A stretch of 40,951 nucleotides of DNA from a virus. The DNA is taken from IMG/VR virus record IMGVR_UViG_3300043331_000707, positions 1-40,951 of that record; one strand, given 5' to 3'. Each line of letters starts with the position of its first letter. Within the stretch, counting starts at the first letter, position 1. Positions 18,693 through 26,612 of this stretch are shown here, piece by piece. The translations under genes were made by a program, and so were the position numbers. The notes beneath the pieces are model-generated. The model saw only the letters and a list, made by a program, of their open reading frames with translations, made no database searches and was not told the origin of the DNA.

Positions 18693-18850
18693 CCCACCCC
18701 TGGGGGGATACCCCTTGATCATGGGAAGCCGGGACCGCCGGGGAGGGCTCTGCCTGGTCCACAGGGTTCAAGCGTCCAGAAAGACCTTGGTCCGTCACGC
18801 GATGTGACGGCGGCCCGATGCCGCGCGATGCGGCGGAGGAGGTGATCGAA
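18693..18850. other. Non-coding gap before terminase; cos-site candidate
   Basis: These 158 nt hold no convincing gene. They contain a G-tract (CCCTGGGGGGATACCCC), a TGATCA palindrome, a 7-bp hairpin (CCGTCAC 18792-18798 with GTGACGG 18804-18810), and two GATGC(C/G)GC copies before the Shine-Dalgarno. Between an HNH gene and the terminase this is a natural place for a cos site or terminase-binding site, but nothing here proves it. Confidence 0.4.
18837..18847 (+). promoter_or_regulatory. Extended Shine-Dalgarno of terminase small subunit
   Basis: AGGAGGTGATC is an 11-nt perfect complement to the usual bacterial 16S rRNA 3' end, placed 3 nt before ATG 18851 (8 nt from the AGGAGG core). It decides the start at 18851 over the ATG at 18818. 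Confidence 0.8.
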
Positions 18851-19387
18851 ATGCCCAGTGGCGGCGCCCGGAACCGGTCAGGTCCGCAGCCTGACGAGAA
18901 GTCGCTCAAGTCCGCCCGGATCGGATACACCCTGACGGCGCTGCCTGCGGAGGGGTACCGCGGTGAGGTGCCGAAGTTCCCGCTCCCACCGGCGCATGTG
19001 TGGGACGTCTACTACGAGGACAAGCGTCGGGTCCGGGAGCTGGACGACGCGGCGACGGACCTGCGCCGGGAACGCGAGCAGGAGCTGTGGGAGTGGGCGT
19101 GGCGCACTCCACAGGCGTGCGCCTGGTCGTCGCAGCCGTGGCGATGGCAGACGGTGGCCATGTGGGTGCGCACGTTCGCGCTGTGTGAAGCCTCCGAGGC
19201 GACCGCGGCGGACAAGAACTCCCTGCACCGGTTCGCGGACCAGATCGGGCTGACGCCGGCCGGGCTGAAGGAGAACGGCTGGAAGGTCGCCGCCGACGAG
19301 GTGGCCGCCAGGCGCGAAGAGAAGAAGGCGCCACCACGCCGACCGCTGGCGCGCGACCGCCTCAAGGTCGTTGGTGGAGACGCCTGA
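18851..19387 (+). CDS. terS: Terminase small subunit (putative, 178 aa)
   Basis: It lies directly upstream of and overlaps the large terminase gene, has a suitable length, and is basic at the C-terminus (EEKKAPPRRPLARDRLK). A W-D-V-Y-Y-E-D-K-R-R-V-R-E-L phrase and a W-R-W-Q-T-V-A-M-W helix are seen in terminase small subunits of actinophages ('phage terminase small subunit' families with 'G.s...W..g..PA.W'). It would recognise the packaging site and load DNA onto the large subunit. The assignment rests mainly on synteny. Confidence 0.72.
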   Translation: MPSGGARNRSGPQPDEKSLKSARIGYTLTALPAEGYRGEVPKFPLPPAHVWDVYYEDKRRVRELDDAATDLRREREQELWEWAWRTPQACAWSSQPWRWQTVAMWVRTFALCEASEATAADKNSLHRFADQIGLTPAGLKENGWKVAADEVAARREEKKAPPRRPLARDRLKVVGGDA

Positions 19388-21008
19388 GTTTGTCGTCGAC
19401 TTTTCCACCCTCTACATCACGATCGACTGGGTTGCCGCCCATTGCGTGGTGCCCGACGGCTTCCGCCGTGGCGAGCAGTTCGAGATGTACCCGTGGCAGG
19501 AGTGGTGCACCCTCAACCACTACCGGGTCCGTCCCGACGCGGAGTGGATCCCGGAGAACCCGCTGCGGTCGACGGCGTTCTTCTACCGCAGGTCGCTGGT
19601 CATCGCGCCGCAGAAGACGGGCAAGGGCCCGTGGTCGGCGACCGGTGTGGCGATCGAGGGAGTCGGGCCCGCGCTGTTCGCCGGCTGGGCGGGAAAGGAC
19701 GACGGCTGGGCGTGCTCCGACTGGGGCTGCGGGTGTGGCTGGGAGTACCCATACGCGCCGGGCGAGCCGATGGCGATGCGGTGGCCGACACCGCTGATCC
19801 AGATCACGGCCACGTCTGAGGACCAGACGGACAACATCTACCGCCCACTGCAACAGATGATCCGACTCGGTCCCCTGGCAGACCTGATGCGGGTCGGCGA
19901 GCAGTTCATCCGGATCGGGGATGAGGGCCGGGTCGACGTCGTCACGTCTTCGGCCCAGTCCCGACTGGGCAACCCCATCACCTACGCGCCGCAGGACGAG
20001 ACCGGGATCTGGGTCAAGGAAAACAAGATGACCCATGTCGCCGACACCCAGCGGCGCGGCCTGGCAGGTATGCAGGGGCGGGCGCAGGAGACCACCAACG
20101 CGTTCGACCCGACGCAGAAGTCGGTCGCGCAGGCCACCTACCAGTCGAAGCTGCCGGACGTCTTCAAGTTCCACCGCCCACCGCCGAAGCATCTGTCGTA
20201 CGCGAACAAGGCGGAACGGCGAAAGATCCACGCCGCCGTGTACGCGGGCTCACACCACATCAACCTCGACTCGATCGAAGGCGACGCCGCCGAACTGATC
20301 GAGAAGGGCGAGCTTGCGCAGGCTGAACGGTTCTTCGGCAATCGGATGCGCGCCGGCGCAGGCGTGTGGCTGGATGTCGAGGCGTGGAAGGCCCGTGCCC
20401 AACCCCGGGAAGTGCCGAAGGGCGCCGCCGTCGTGCTCGGCATGGACGGCTCCGACGTGGACGACTGGACAGCCATCCGGGCCGAGACTGAAGATGGCTA
20501 CCAGTTCACACCGCGGTACGGTCCCGCGGGCCTGCGCCTGCCGACGATCTGGAATCCGGCCGACTGGGACGGCCAGGTGCCGCGGCTTGAGGTCGCTGCC
20601 GCCGTCGAAGAGCTGATGACGTACTTCCGGGTGGTGCGGTTCTACATCGACCCGCCGTACTGGACGACCGAGGCGGACGACTGGGCGGCTAAGTACGGCG
20701 CCAAGAAGGTGATCCGCTGGTCGACCGGCCGCCCGTTGCAGATGCAGGCTGCGGCGGAGCGGCTGCACACCGACGTGACCAAGGCTGAGAGCGTGTTCTC
20801 CCACGACGGCTGCGAGATCACCGAGGCGCACATCGAGGCCACCCACAAGGCTCCCCGCCCGAACAACCGGTACGTCCTCACCAAGCCGGAAGACGGCCGG
20901 AAGATCGACGCCGCTGTCACGTCCATCGTCTGCCACGAGGCCGCCGGCGATGTCACCGCGGCGAAACTGTGGCCGAAGGTTCAACGCAAGCTCGTCGTGC
21001 TGAGGTGA
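19371..21008 (+). CDS. terL: Terminase large subunit
   Basis: This is a 545-aa packaging motor. The ATPase half has Walker A APQKTGKG (79-86; the last residue is Gly rather than the usual Ser/Thr), Walker B ITYAPQDE (203-210), and ITATSEDQ between them. The RNase H-like nuclease half has acidic residues D359 (VLGMDGSDVDD), D427 (RFYIDPPYW) and D513 (KIDAAVTSI). It cuts concatemers and pumps DNA through the portal. TTG 19371 is the longest start, GTG 19374 is an alternative; both overlap terS. Identity is secure. Confidence 0.93.
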   Translation: MVETPEFVVDFSTLYITIDWVAAHCVVPDGFRRGEQFEMYPWQEWCTLNHYRVRPDAEWIPENPLRSTAFFYRRSLVIAPQKTGKGPWSATGVAIEGVGPALFAGWAGKDDGWACSDWGCGCGWEYPYAPGEPMAMRWPTPLIQITATSEDQTDNIYRPLQQMIRLGPLADLMRVGEQFIRIGDEGRVDVVTSSAQSRLGNPITYAPQDETGIWVKENKMTHVADTQRRGLAGMQGRAQETTNAFDPTQKSVAQATYQSKLPDVFKFHRPPPKHLSYANKAERRKIHAAVYAGSHHINLDSIEGDAAELIEKGELAQAERFFGNRMRAGAGVWLDVEAWKARAQPREVPKGAAVVLGMDGSDVDDWTAIRAETEDGYQFTPRYGPAGLRLPTIWNPADWDGQVPRLEVAAAVEELMTYFRVVRFYIDPPYWTTEADDWAAKYGAKKVIRWSTGRPLQMQAAAERLHTDVTKAESVFSHDGCEITEAHIEATHKAPRPNNRYVLTKPEDGRKIDAAVTSIVCHEAAGDVTAAKLWPKVQRKLVVLR

Positions 21009-21019
21009 GGGGAGACCTA

Positions 21020-22414
21020 GTGGCCCTCCCCGACACCGAACTGGAATGGGTCAACTACCTGGCCCGGATCCATGACGCCGACCTGCCGAACCTGCGCGAG
21101 TACAACGACCTGTACGAAGGCACGGCGCCGCTGTGCTACCTGCACCCGGAGATCCTGCGCGAAGTCGAGGACCGCATCCAGACCGTCGCGCTCGGCTGGC
21201 CGATGCTGGCCGTCGACCCGCTGGAGGAGCGGCTCGACGTTCTCGGTTTCCGGTACCCGGACGACGACGAGAACTTCGCCGGCGACCAGAACCTGCAACG
21301 GGTGTGGCAGGACAACGACCTCGACGAAGAATCCCAACTCGGGCACGTCGACGCGCTGGCGATGCGGCGCGCGTACATCGCGGTCGGCAAGAACGAGTCG
21401 GACGACGACACGCCGCTGGTTACGGTCGAGTCGCCGCTTGAGGTGTTCGCCGAGATCGACCCGCGGACCCGCAAGACACGGGCGGCTCTTCGCCGGTGGT
21501 CGGAGTACCTCGACCCGCTGGTCAGGACACAGGAGCAGTACGCGACCCTGTACCTGCCGGATGTGACGGTGTGGTACGACCGCGGCCCGGCCGGATGGCG
21601 GGAGATCGGCCGCGACGAGCACCGGATGGGCGAGGTCCCGCTCGTCCCGCTGACGAACCGGTCCCGGCTGGCGAACCGGTACGGACGCTCGGAGTTGACG
21701 CCGCCGCTGCTGGCGCTGTCGCACGCCGCCAACAAGATCGCTACAGACATGATGGTGGCCGCGGAGTTCCACGCCATCCCACTGCGGGCGTTCCTCGGCA
21801 TCGGCCCGGAGGACCTCGTCGACGAGAACGGCGACCGGATGTCTGCGTTGCAGGTCATCATGGGCCGGGTCCTGACGATCCCGGCCGAGGACGGCAACGC
21901 GGTCAAGCCGCACGAGTTCAACGCGTCGTCGCTGACGAACTTCCACGAGACGCTCAACCAGCTCGCCCGCCACACCGCCGGCCTGCTGGGGCTCGACCCG
22001 CACATGTTCGGGTACACCACCGACAACCCCGCCTCCGCTGAGGCGCTGAAGGCCCGCGAGGCGCGGCTGATCAAGCGGGCGGAGCGCAAGCAGCGCGCGT
22101 TCGGTGGGGCGTGGGAGCAGGCCATGCGCCTAGTGCGGCGGATCCAGGAAGGCGACTGGGATCCGAACGCCAGGCGTCTGGAGACGATTTGGCGCGACGC
22201 GGCCACGCCGACGCGGGCGCAGGCGGCGGACGCGGCGACGAAGCTGCTGTCGACCCCGGAGCCGATCATCTCCGTACGTCAGGCCCGCGAGGACATGGGC
22301 TACACGCCCGGCCAGATCCGGCGCATGGAGGCCGAGGACGAACAGCGCGCCGAACGCAACCCGCTGGCGGTGGCCACCCGCAACCTTGGCCAACGACTAG
22401 AACCCGTGGAGTAG
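21020..22414 (+). CDS. Portal protein (SPP1 gp6-like)
   Basis: GTG 21020 with GGGGAGA at 21009-21015. The 464-aa product fits phage portal family PF05133: an N-terminal helical region with 'Y-N-D-L-Y-E-G-T-A', a clip/wing region rich in Asp/Glu, TVWYDRGPAGWREI, EVPLVPLTNR, GRSELTPPLLALSHAANK, the stem-type helix, and 'TTDNPASAEALKAREARLIK', a strongly conserved portal phrase. Twelve copies form the DNA channel at one capsid vertex and bind the terminase. The C-terminal tail is charged and probably disordered. Confidence 0.92.
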   Translation: MALPDTELEWVNYLARIHDADLPNLREYNDLYEGTAPLCYLHPEILREVEDRIQTVALGWPMLAVDPLEERLDVLGFRYPDDDENFAGDQNLQRVWQDNDLDEESQLGHVDALAMRRAYIAVGKNESDDDTPLVTVESPLEVFAEIDPRTRKTRAALRRWSEYLDPLVRTQEQYATLYLPDVTVWYDRGPAGWREIGRDEHRMGEVPLVPLTNRSRLANRYGRSELTPPLLALSHAANKIATDMMVAAEFHAIPLRAFLGIGPEDLVDENGDRMSALQVIMGRVLTIPAEDGNAVKPHEFNASSLTNFHETLNQLARHTAGLLGLDPHMFGYTTDNPASAEALKAREARLIKRAERKQRAFGGAWEQAMRLVRRIQEGDWDPNARRLETIWRDAATPTRAQAADAATKLLSTPEPIISVRQAREDMGYTPGQIRRMEAEDEQRAERNPLAVATRNLGQRLEPVE

Positions 22415-22417
22415 GCC

Positions 22418-23476
22418 GTGCCTGCCGACGTCGCGCAGGCGCACTACACCGAGCAGGTAGCCGTCGAGGAGCAGGCCGCGGCGGCAGCACAGACGTTGTG
22501 GTCCCGGGTCGTTCCCGCCGCTATCGCCGAGTCGTGGGCGGCGTTGCTGCCGACCCTACTGTCGGTGGTCTCGGCCGCGCAGGTCGTCGCCGCCGGCGGA
22601 GCGGGCGCATACCTGCTGGACTTGGCCGAAGCCTTCGGGCTCCGCCCACGACCCGCAGGGAAGGTCAACCCGACCGCGTTCGCCGGTGCGTCCGACGGTC
22701 GTCCGCTGGACTCGCTGCTCTACCAGCCGGCCATCCGGGCCCTGTCCACCATCCAAGCCGGCGCGACCACCGACCGAGCGCTGACCACCGGCGCCGCCGA
22801 ACTCGACATGATCGTGCGCACGCAGGTGGCTGACGCCGGCCGTACCGCGGACGGCGTCGCCCTGACGTCACACCGCGAGTTCGGCGGCTACGGCCGGATG
22901 CTCGTGCCGCCGTCGTGCTCCCGCTGCGTCATCCTCGCCGGCCGCATCTACAAATGGAACGCCGGCTTCGAGCGCCACCCCCGGTGCGACTGCCGGCACA
23001 TCCCGGTGCCGGAGGACGCCGGCGCCGATCTGACCACCGATCCGCGCGCCTACTTCGACAGCCTGTCGGAGGCCGAGCAGGACAAGGTGTTCACGAAGGC
23101 CGGCGCCCAGGCCATCCGGGACGGTGCGGACATCGGCCAGGTCGTCAACGCCCGCCGCGGCGCCCACGGCCTCACCCCGGCCGGCGCGCGGATCACCGCC
23201 GAGGAGGCGCAGCTGCTGCGCGGCGGTCGCCGCCGCGGCCACCTCGAGCGAACGGACGTCTTCGGCCGGCAACTGTTCGTCACCAGCGACGGCGTGACCG
23301 TACGCGGTGCCGCTGGCGTGCGGCTCGGCGCGCGGGAGACCGGACGTCGGCGCGCCGGCCAGCGTTACCGGTCCGCTCGGGCGCCGCGGCTGATGCCGGA
23401 GTCCATCTACGAGATCGCGGGCGACGACCGCGACGAAGCCATCCGCCTGCTCAGGCGGTTCGGATACATCCGCTGA
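22418..23476 (+). CDS. MuF-like minor capsid protein (352 aa)
   Basis: GTG 22418, 3 nt after the portal stop. The centre has the MuF-type motif CSRCVILAGRIYKW at about 165-178, then H-P-R-C-D-C-R-H, with His/Cys residues likely binding zinc. Flanking helices are Ala-rich. MuF-like proteins follow portals, enter the head and act during assembly or ejection. The C-terminal 130 residues are Arg/Gly-rich (RRGAHGLTPAGARITAEEAQ) and are a common tail in actinophages. No fused toxin domain is recognised. Confidence 0.85.
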   Translation: MPADVAQAHYTEQVAVEEQAAAAAQTLWSRVVPAAIAESWAALLPTLLSVVSAAQVVAAGGAGAYLLDLAEAFGLRPRPAGKVNPTAFAGASDGRPLDSLLYQPAIRALSTIQAGATTDRALTTGAAELDMIVRTQVADAGRTADGVALTSHREFGGYGRMLVPPSCSRCVILAGRIYKWNAGFERHPRCDCRHIPVPEDAGADLTTDPRAYFDSLSEAEQDKVFTKAGAQAIRDGADIGQVVNARRGAHGLTPAGARITAEEAQLLRGGRRRGHLERTDVFGRQLFVTSDGVTVRGAAGVRLGARETGRRRAGQRYRSARAPRLMPESIYEIAGDDRDEAIRLLRRFGYIR

Positions 23477-23513
23477 CCGGGTGCGATGCCCGGCCGCAAC
23501 CCGGAAGGTCGCG

Positions 23514-24164
23514 ATGACCAACCTGCCCAACCACCCGTACCTGATCCACCCGCGCACGGGCGAGCCGCTGCGGGCGATCTACCGGACGAAGTCTGGCCGC
23601 CTCGTGTGGCCGCAGCTCGGCGGCGACGGCACCGACGACCCGCCCGCCGACAATCCTCCAGCCGATCCGCCGGCGGGCGACCCGCCGGCACGCGGGCCCG
23701 AGGACGACAAGCCGCTGGGCGGCTCCGGCGAGAAGGCACTGAAGGCGGAGCGCGAGGCCCGCCGGGCGGCCGAGAAGGAACTGGCCAAGTACAAGAAGGC
23801 CGAGCAGGACAAGGCCGACGCTGACAAGACGGAGGCCGAAAGGCGTGCGGCCGCCGAGGCTCGCGCCGAGGCAGCCGAGCTGCGCGCGCTGCGCCTGGAG
23901 GTCGCCGCCGAAAAGGGCCTCAACCCGGCCCAGGCCAAGCGGCTCGTCGGCGCGACGCGCGAGGAGCTGGAGGCCGACGCCGACGAGATCCTCGCCGCGT
24001 TCCCCGTCACCAAGCCGAAGAAGTCGCCTGAGCCGGACCCGTCGCAGGGCCCGCGCGGCGGTCAGCCGACCGACCTGGACGCGCTGATCAGAGAGGCGCA
24101 GGCCAAGGGCGACTGGCGGACCGTCATCAGCTTGCAGAACGAAAAGCTCGCCAAGACCAAGTGA
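23514..24164 (+). CDS. Capsid scaffolding protein (216 aa)
   Basis: ATG 23514 with GGAAGG at 23502-23507. The layout is that of scaffolds: an N-terminal 'HPRTGEPLRAIYRTKSGRLV' block, a Pro/Asp/Gly-rich linker, a long coiled coil (AEREARRAAEKELAKYKKAE and following, about residues 78-135), and a C-terminal helical capsid-binding tail (DALIREAQAKGDWRTVISLQ). It lies exactly between MuF and the major capsid gene. It would template the procapsid and then leave. Confidence 0.88.
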   Translation: MTNLPNHPYLIHPRTGEPLRAIYRTKSGRLVWPQLGGDGTDDPPADNPPADPPAGDPPARGPEDDKPLGGSGEKALKAEREARRAAEKELAKYKKAEQDKADADKTEAERRAAAEARAEAAELRALRLEVAAEKGLNPAQAKRLVGATREELEADADEILAAFPVTKPKKSPEPDPSQGPRGGQPTDLDALIREAQAKGDWRTVISLQNEKLAKTK

Positions 24165-24210
24165 TCGCAGGGCCGGCGCGGCCGAGCCCGGAACGTGAAA
24201 GGAGCCAGCG

Positions 24211-25401
24211 GTGGCTGGTATCTCCGCGCTCGGCACCAACTACAACCTGCCCAACTACACGGGCATCCTGCACGCGCTGACGCCGGCGGATGTGCCGTTC
24301 TTCTCCGCCATCGGCGGGCTCACCGGCGGGGCGCAGACCACGTCGACGGAGTTCGAGTGGCAGACGTACGACCTGCGGGACGCCTCACAGCCGGCCGCGC
24401 TGGAAGGCGCCGACGCGCCGACGCTGACCGGGCGGGTGCGGGCGAACGTCACCAACGTGGCGCAGATCCACCACTCCGCGGTCGGTGTCGCCTACTCCAA
24501 GGCCGCCGCGGTCGGGCTGAAGTCCGGCACGAACAACGAGGCCATGAACCCGATCCGCTCCGAGCTCGACTGGCAGGTCGAGCAGGAGCTGAAGGCGATG
24601 GTCCGGGACATCAACTACAGCTTCATCAACGGCACCTACCAGAAGCCGTCGGACAACCTCACCGGCCGCAAGACCCGCGGCCTGCTCGCCGCGATCTCCA
24701 CCAACGCGCAGATCGCCGACGAGACCCTCGTCGGCGACGGCAACTCGCTGTGGGAGGCCGATGACGAGGTCATCACCGAGGCGTCGCACGGCCTCGCCGT
24801 CGGCGACCGCGTCCGCATCGCCATCGACTCCGGAGCCACCGGCGCGTCCGCCGGCTACTACTGGGTCAAGACGGTCCCCTCGTCCTCGACGTTCACCGTG
24901 TCGGCCACCAAGGGCGGCACGACCACGGCGATCTCCGCCGACGGCCAGGTGGACGTCTACAAGTGCACCGCGCTGACGATCGACAAGTTCAACACCCTGC
25001 TCCAGGCCATCTTCGACGGCGGCGGGCTGACGGAGCAGGAGACCGCCACCATCCTGGTCAACTCCGGGCTGAAGGTGGAGTTGTCGGGGCTGTACGCCAA
25101 CGCGTACGGCAAGTTCACCGAGACCTCGCGCAACGTCGGCGGCGTCAACCTGACCACGCTGGTCACCGACTTCGGCACCCTCAATGTGATGCTCGACCGG
25201 ATGGCGCCGCAGGGCACCCTGGTCGTCACGTCGCTGGAGCAGTGCCGGCCGGTGTACCTGGAGGTGCCCGGCAAGGGCCACTTCTTCGCCGAGCCACTGG
25301 CCAAGACCGGCGCCACCGACCGCACCCAGCTCTACGGCGAGGTCGGTCTGGAGTACGGGTCGGAGAAGGCGCACGGCAAGCTCGAAGGCCTGCCGTACTG
25401 A
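24211..25401 (+). CDS. Major capsid protein (SU10/DUF5309-like HK97 fold)
   Basis: GTG 24211 with AAAGGAG at 24197-24203. The 396-aa product fits the DUF5309/SU10-type capsid family: 'A-L-T-P-A-D-V-P-F-F-S-A-I-G-G', 'EFEWQTYDLRD', the long spine helix (NPIRSELDWQVEQELKAMVR), and a C-terminal 'YLEVPGKGHFFAEPLAKTG' region. Residues about 183-250 form an extra beta-rich segment (SHGLAVGDRVRIAIDSGATG, AGYYWVKTVPSSSTFTVSAT) that looks inserted in the fold and may project from the capsid. It forms the icosahedral head. Confidence 0.9.
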   Translation: MAGISALGTNYNLPNYTGILHALTPADVPFFSAIGGLTGGAQTTSTEFEWQTYDLRDASQPAALEGADAPTLTGRVRANVTNVAQIHHSAVGVAYSKAAAVGLKSGTNNEAMNPIRSELDWQVEQELKAMVRDINYSFINGTYQKPSDNLTGRKTRGLLAAISTNAQIADETLVGDGNSLWEADDEVITEASHGLAVGDRVRIAIDSGATGASAGYYWVKTVPSSSTFTVSATKGGTTTAISADGQVDVYKCTALTIDKFNTLLQAIFDGGGLTEQETATILVNSGLKVELSGLYANAYGKFTETSRNVGGVNLTTLVTDFGTLNVMLDRMAPQGTLVVTSLEQCRPVYLEVPGKGHFFAEPLAKTGATDRTQLYGEVGLEYGSEKAHGKLEGLPY

Positions 25402-25733
25402 TGAGCTACGTCGTCGTCGCCGGGTACGTGACCGTGGAAACGGCCGTGCCCGGCGGGCGGGCGAACGTCGACATCCCCCGCGGCCGACACCTTCCCGACG
25501 ACGTGCCCGCCGAGCAGGTCGAGACCGAGCTTCGGCTGGGACGCGTCGAGGAGCAGCCCGAGCCGCCGGACCCCGCCGCCGACCCGACGGAGCCGCCACC
25601 GCAGCGCGGCAGAGGGTCAGGGCTCGGCGCGTGGACCGCGTACGCGCACGCGTGGGGTGTCGCGGTGCCCGCCGAATGGACCCGCGACAAGGTCATCGAA
25701 GAGCTGGCAGGTCGGGGCATCCCCGTCGAGTGA
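25401..25733 (+). CDS. Head-associated protein with HeH-like C-terminus (110 aa)
   Basis: ATG 25401 shares a base with the capsid stop. The N-terminal half is beta/acidic. A Pro-rich linker (EPPDPAADPTEPPPQRGRG) leads to a 35-residue helical module (AWTAYAHAWGVAVPAEWTRD, then K-V-I-E-E-L). This ending resembles the HeH/SAP-like 'WR.yA...G..vp...tRdevi' modules common after actinophage capsid genes. It is probably a head-tail or capsid accessory protein. Confidence 0.72.
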   Translation: MSYVVVAGYVTVETAVPGGRANVDIPRGRHLPDDVPAEQVETELRLGRVEEQPEPPDPAADPTEPPPQRGRGSGLGAWTAYAHAWGVAVPAEWTRDKVIEELAGRGIPVE

Positions 25734-25747
25734 GACCGGGAGGTCCG

Positions 25748-26335
25748 ATGGCTGACCAGCTCTGCACACCGGAACAACTCGCCTCAGCCCTGCAACAGGA
25801 CCTCGACGCGGCGACCGCCAACCTGTGGGTCAATGCGGGAACCGCGGTGGTGCAGGAAGCCGCCGGGACTCCGCCGCAGCGCATCCTCGAAGTCGAGGAC
25901 GACGAGGTCACCCTGATCGGCACGACGGACTCGTGGCTGTACCTGCCGCAGCGACCCGTCACCGCGGTCATATCCGTGCACCTCGACGGCTCGGAGATAT
26001 CCGAGGGCACCGAGACCGGCACCTATCGGCGCTTCGGGTCGAAGCTGTGGCGTGACGTCGGCTGGGCCGAATGCGCCTACACCCCGTCGACGGTCGTGGT
26101 CGTCAACACCCACGGCTACGCCGCCGGTCACCAAGGCCTGGAGTTGGCGCGCTCGGCGGTGCTGGGGCTGGCCAAGCAGGCGTACGCGAACGTCGCCGGC
26201 GTCAAGAGCGAGAAGGTCGACGACTACGCCGTCGTGTACGAGGCGATCTCGGCATGTCTGGAGGCGTCGCCCAGTTTGAAAGCCGCCCTGCGGCGGCAGT
26301 ACGGCCGCGGCGCCGGGCTGGTGAAGATTTCCTGA
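25748..26335 (+). CDS. Head-tail connector (adaptor) protein (195 aa)
   Basis: ATG 25748 with GGGAGG at 25738-25743. It begins MADQLCTPEQLASALQQDLD, typical of gp6/gp15-type adaptors, followed by beta strands with LYLPQRPVTAVISVHLDG and W-A-E-C-A-Y-T-P-S-T-V-V-V-V-N-T-H-G-Y, then helices (ELARSAVLGLAKQAYANVAG), a layout matching 'phage Gp6-like head-tail connector'. It would form a ring below the portal. Confidence 0.82.
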   Translation: MADQLCTPEQLASALQQDLDAATANLWVNAGTAVVQEAAGTPPQRILEVEDDEVTLIGTTDSWLYLPQRPVTAVISVHLDGSEISEGTETGTYRRFGSKLWRDVGWAECAYTPSTVVVVNTHGYAAGHQGLELARSAVLGLAKQAYANVAGVKSEKVDDYAVVYEAISACLEASPSLKAALRRQYGRGAGLVKIS

Positions 26336-26345
26336 AGGGGCTCCC

Positions 26346-26612
26346 ATGGCAACACTCACGTTCGATCCCGAGTACGGCGAAGACGGCTCCATCGGCATGA
26401 CCCTCGCCGTCGACGACGGGCCGATGCTCATCTCAGGCGCCTCGTTCACCGGGGCGGGGAAGTTCGCCGACGGGCGCACGTTCGCCTACGCCGGCACCTC
26501 CATGGAGCTGCGCGGTGACTTCGGCGCACCCGAGGCTGAGGGTTGGGTGACGGAGCTGGTGTCCGAGGACCACGTGTCCGGCACCGCCAGATACATCGCG
26601 CGGCCGGCATGA
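26346..26612 (+). CDS. Hypothetical beta-rich structural protein (88 aa)
   Basis: ATG 26346. The product is small and all-beta in appearance (TLTFDPEYGEDGSIGMTLAV, FAYAGTSMELRGDFGAPEAE), with no cysteines. It sits between the connector gene and a glycoside hydrolase gene and overlaps the latter by 4 nt, so a virion decoration or a linker for the hydrolase is plausible. No family is recognised. Confidence 0.68.
   Translation: MATLTFDPEYGEDGSIGMTLAVDDGPMLISGASFTGAGKFADGRTFAYAGTSMELRGDFGAPEAEGWVTELVSEDHVSGTARYIARPA

Noticed and set aside
21017-22269. Minus-strand frames opposite the portal gene
   Set aside because: Portal motifs on the + strand are unambiguous; these are complements of biased codons.
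24385-25599. Minus-strand 404-codon frame opposite the capsid gene
   Set aside because: The capsid protein is secure, and the antisense translation is Arg/Gly/Val-rich without domains.
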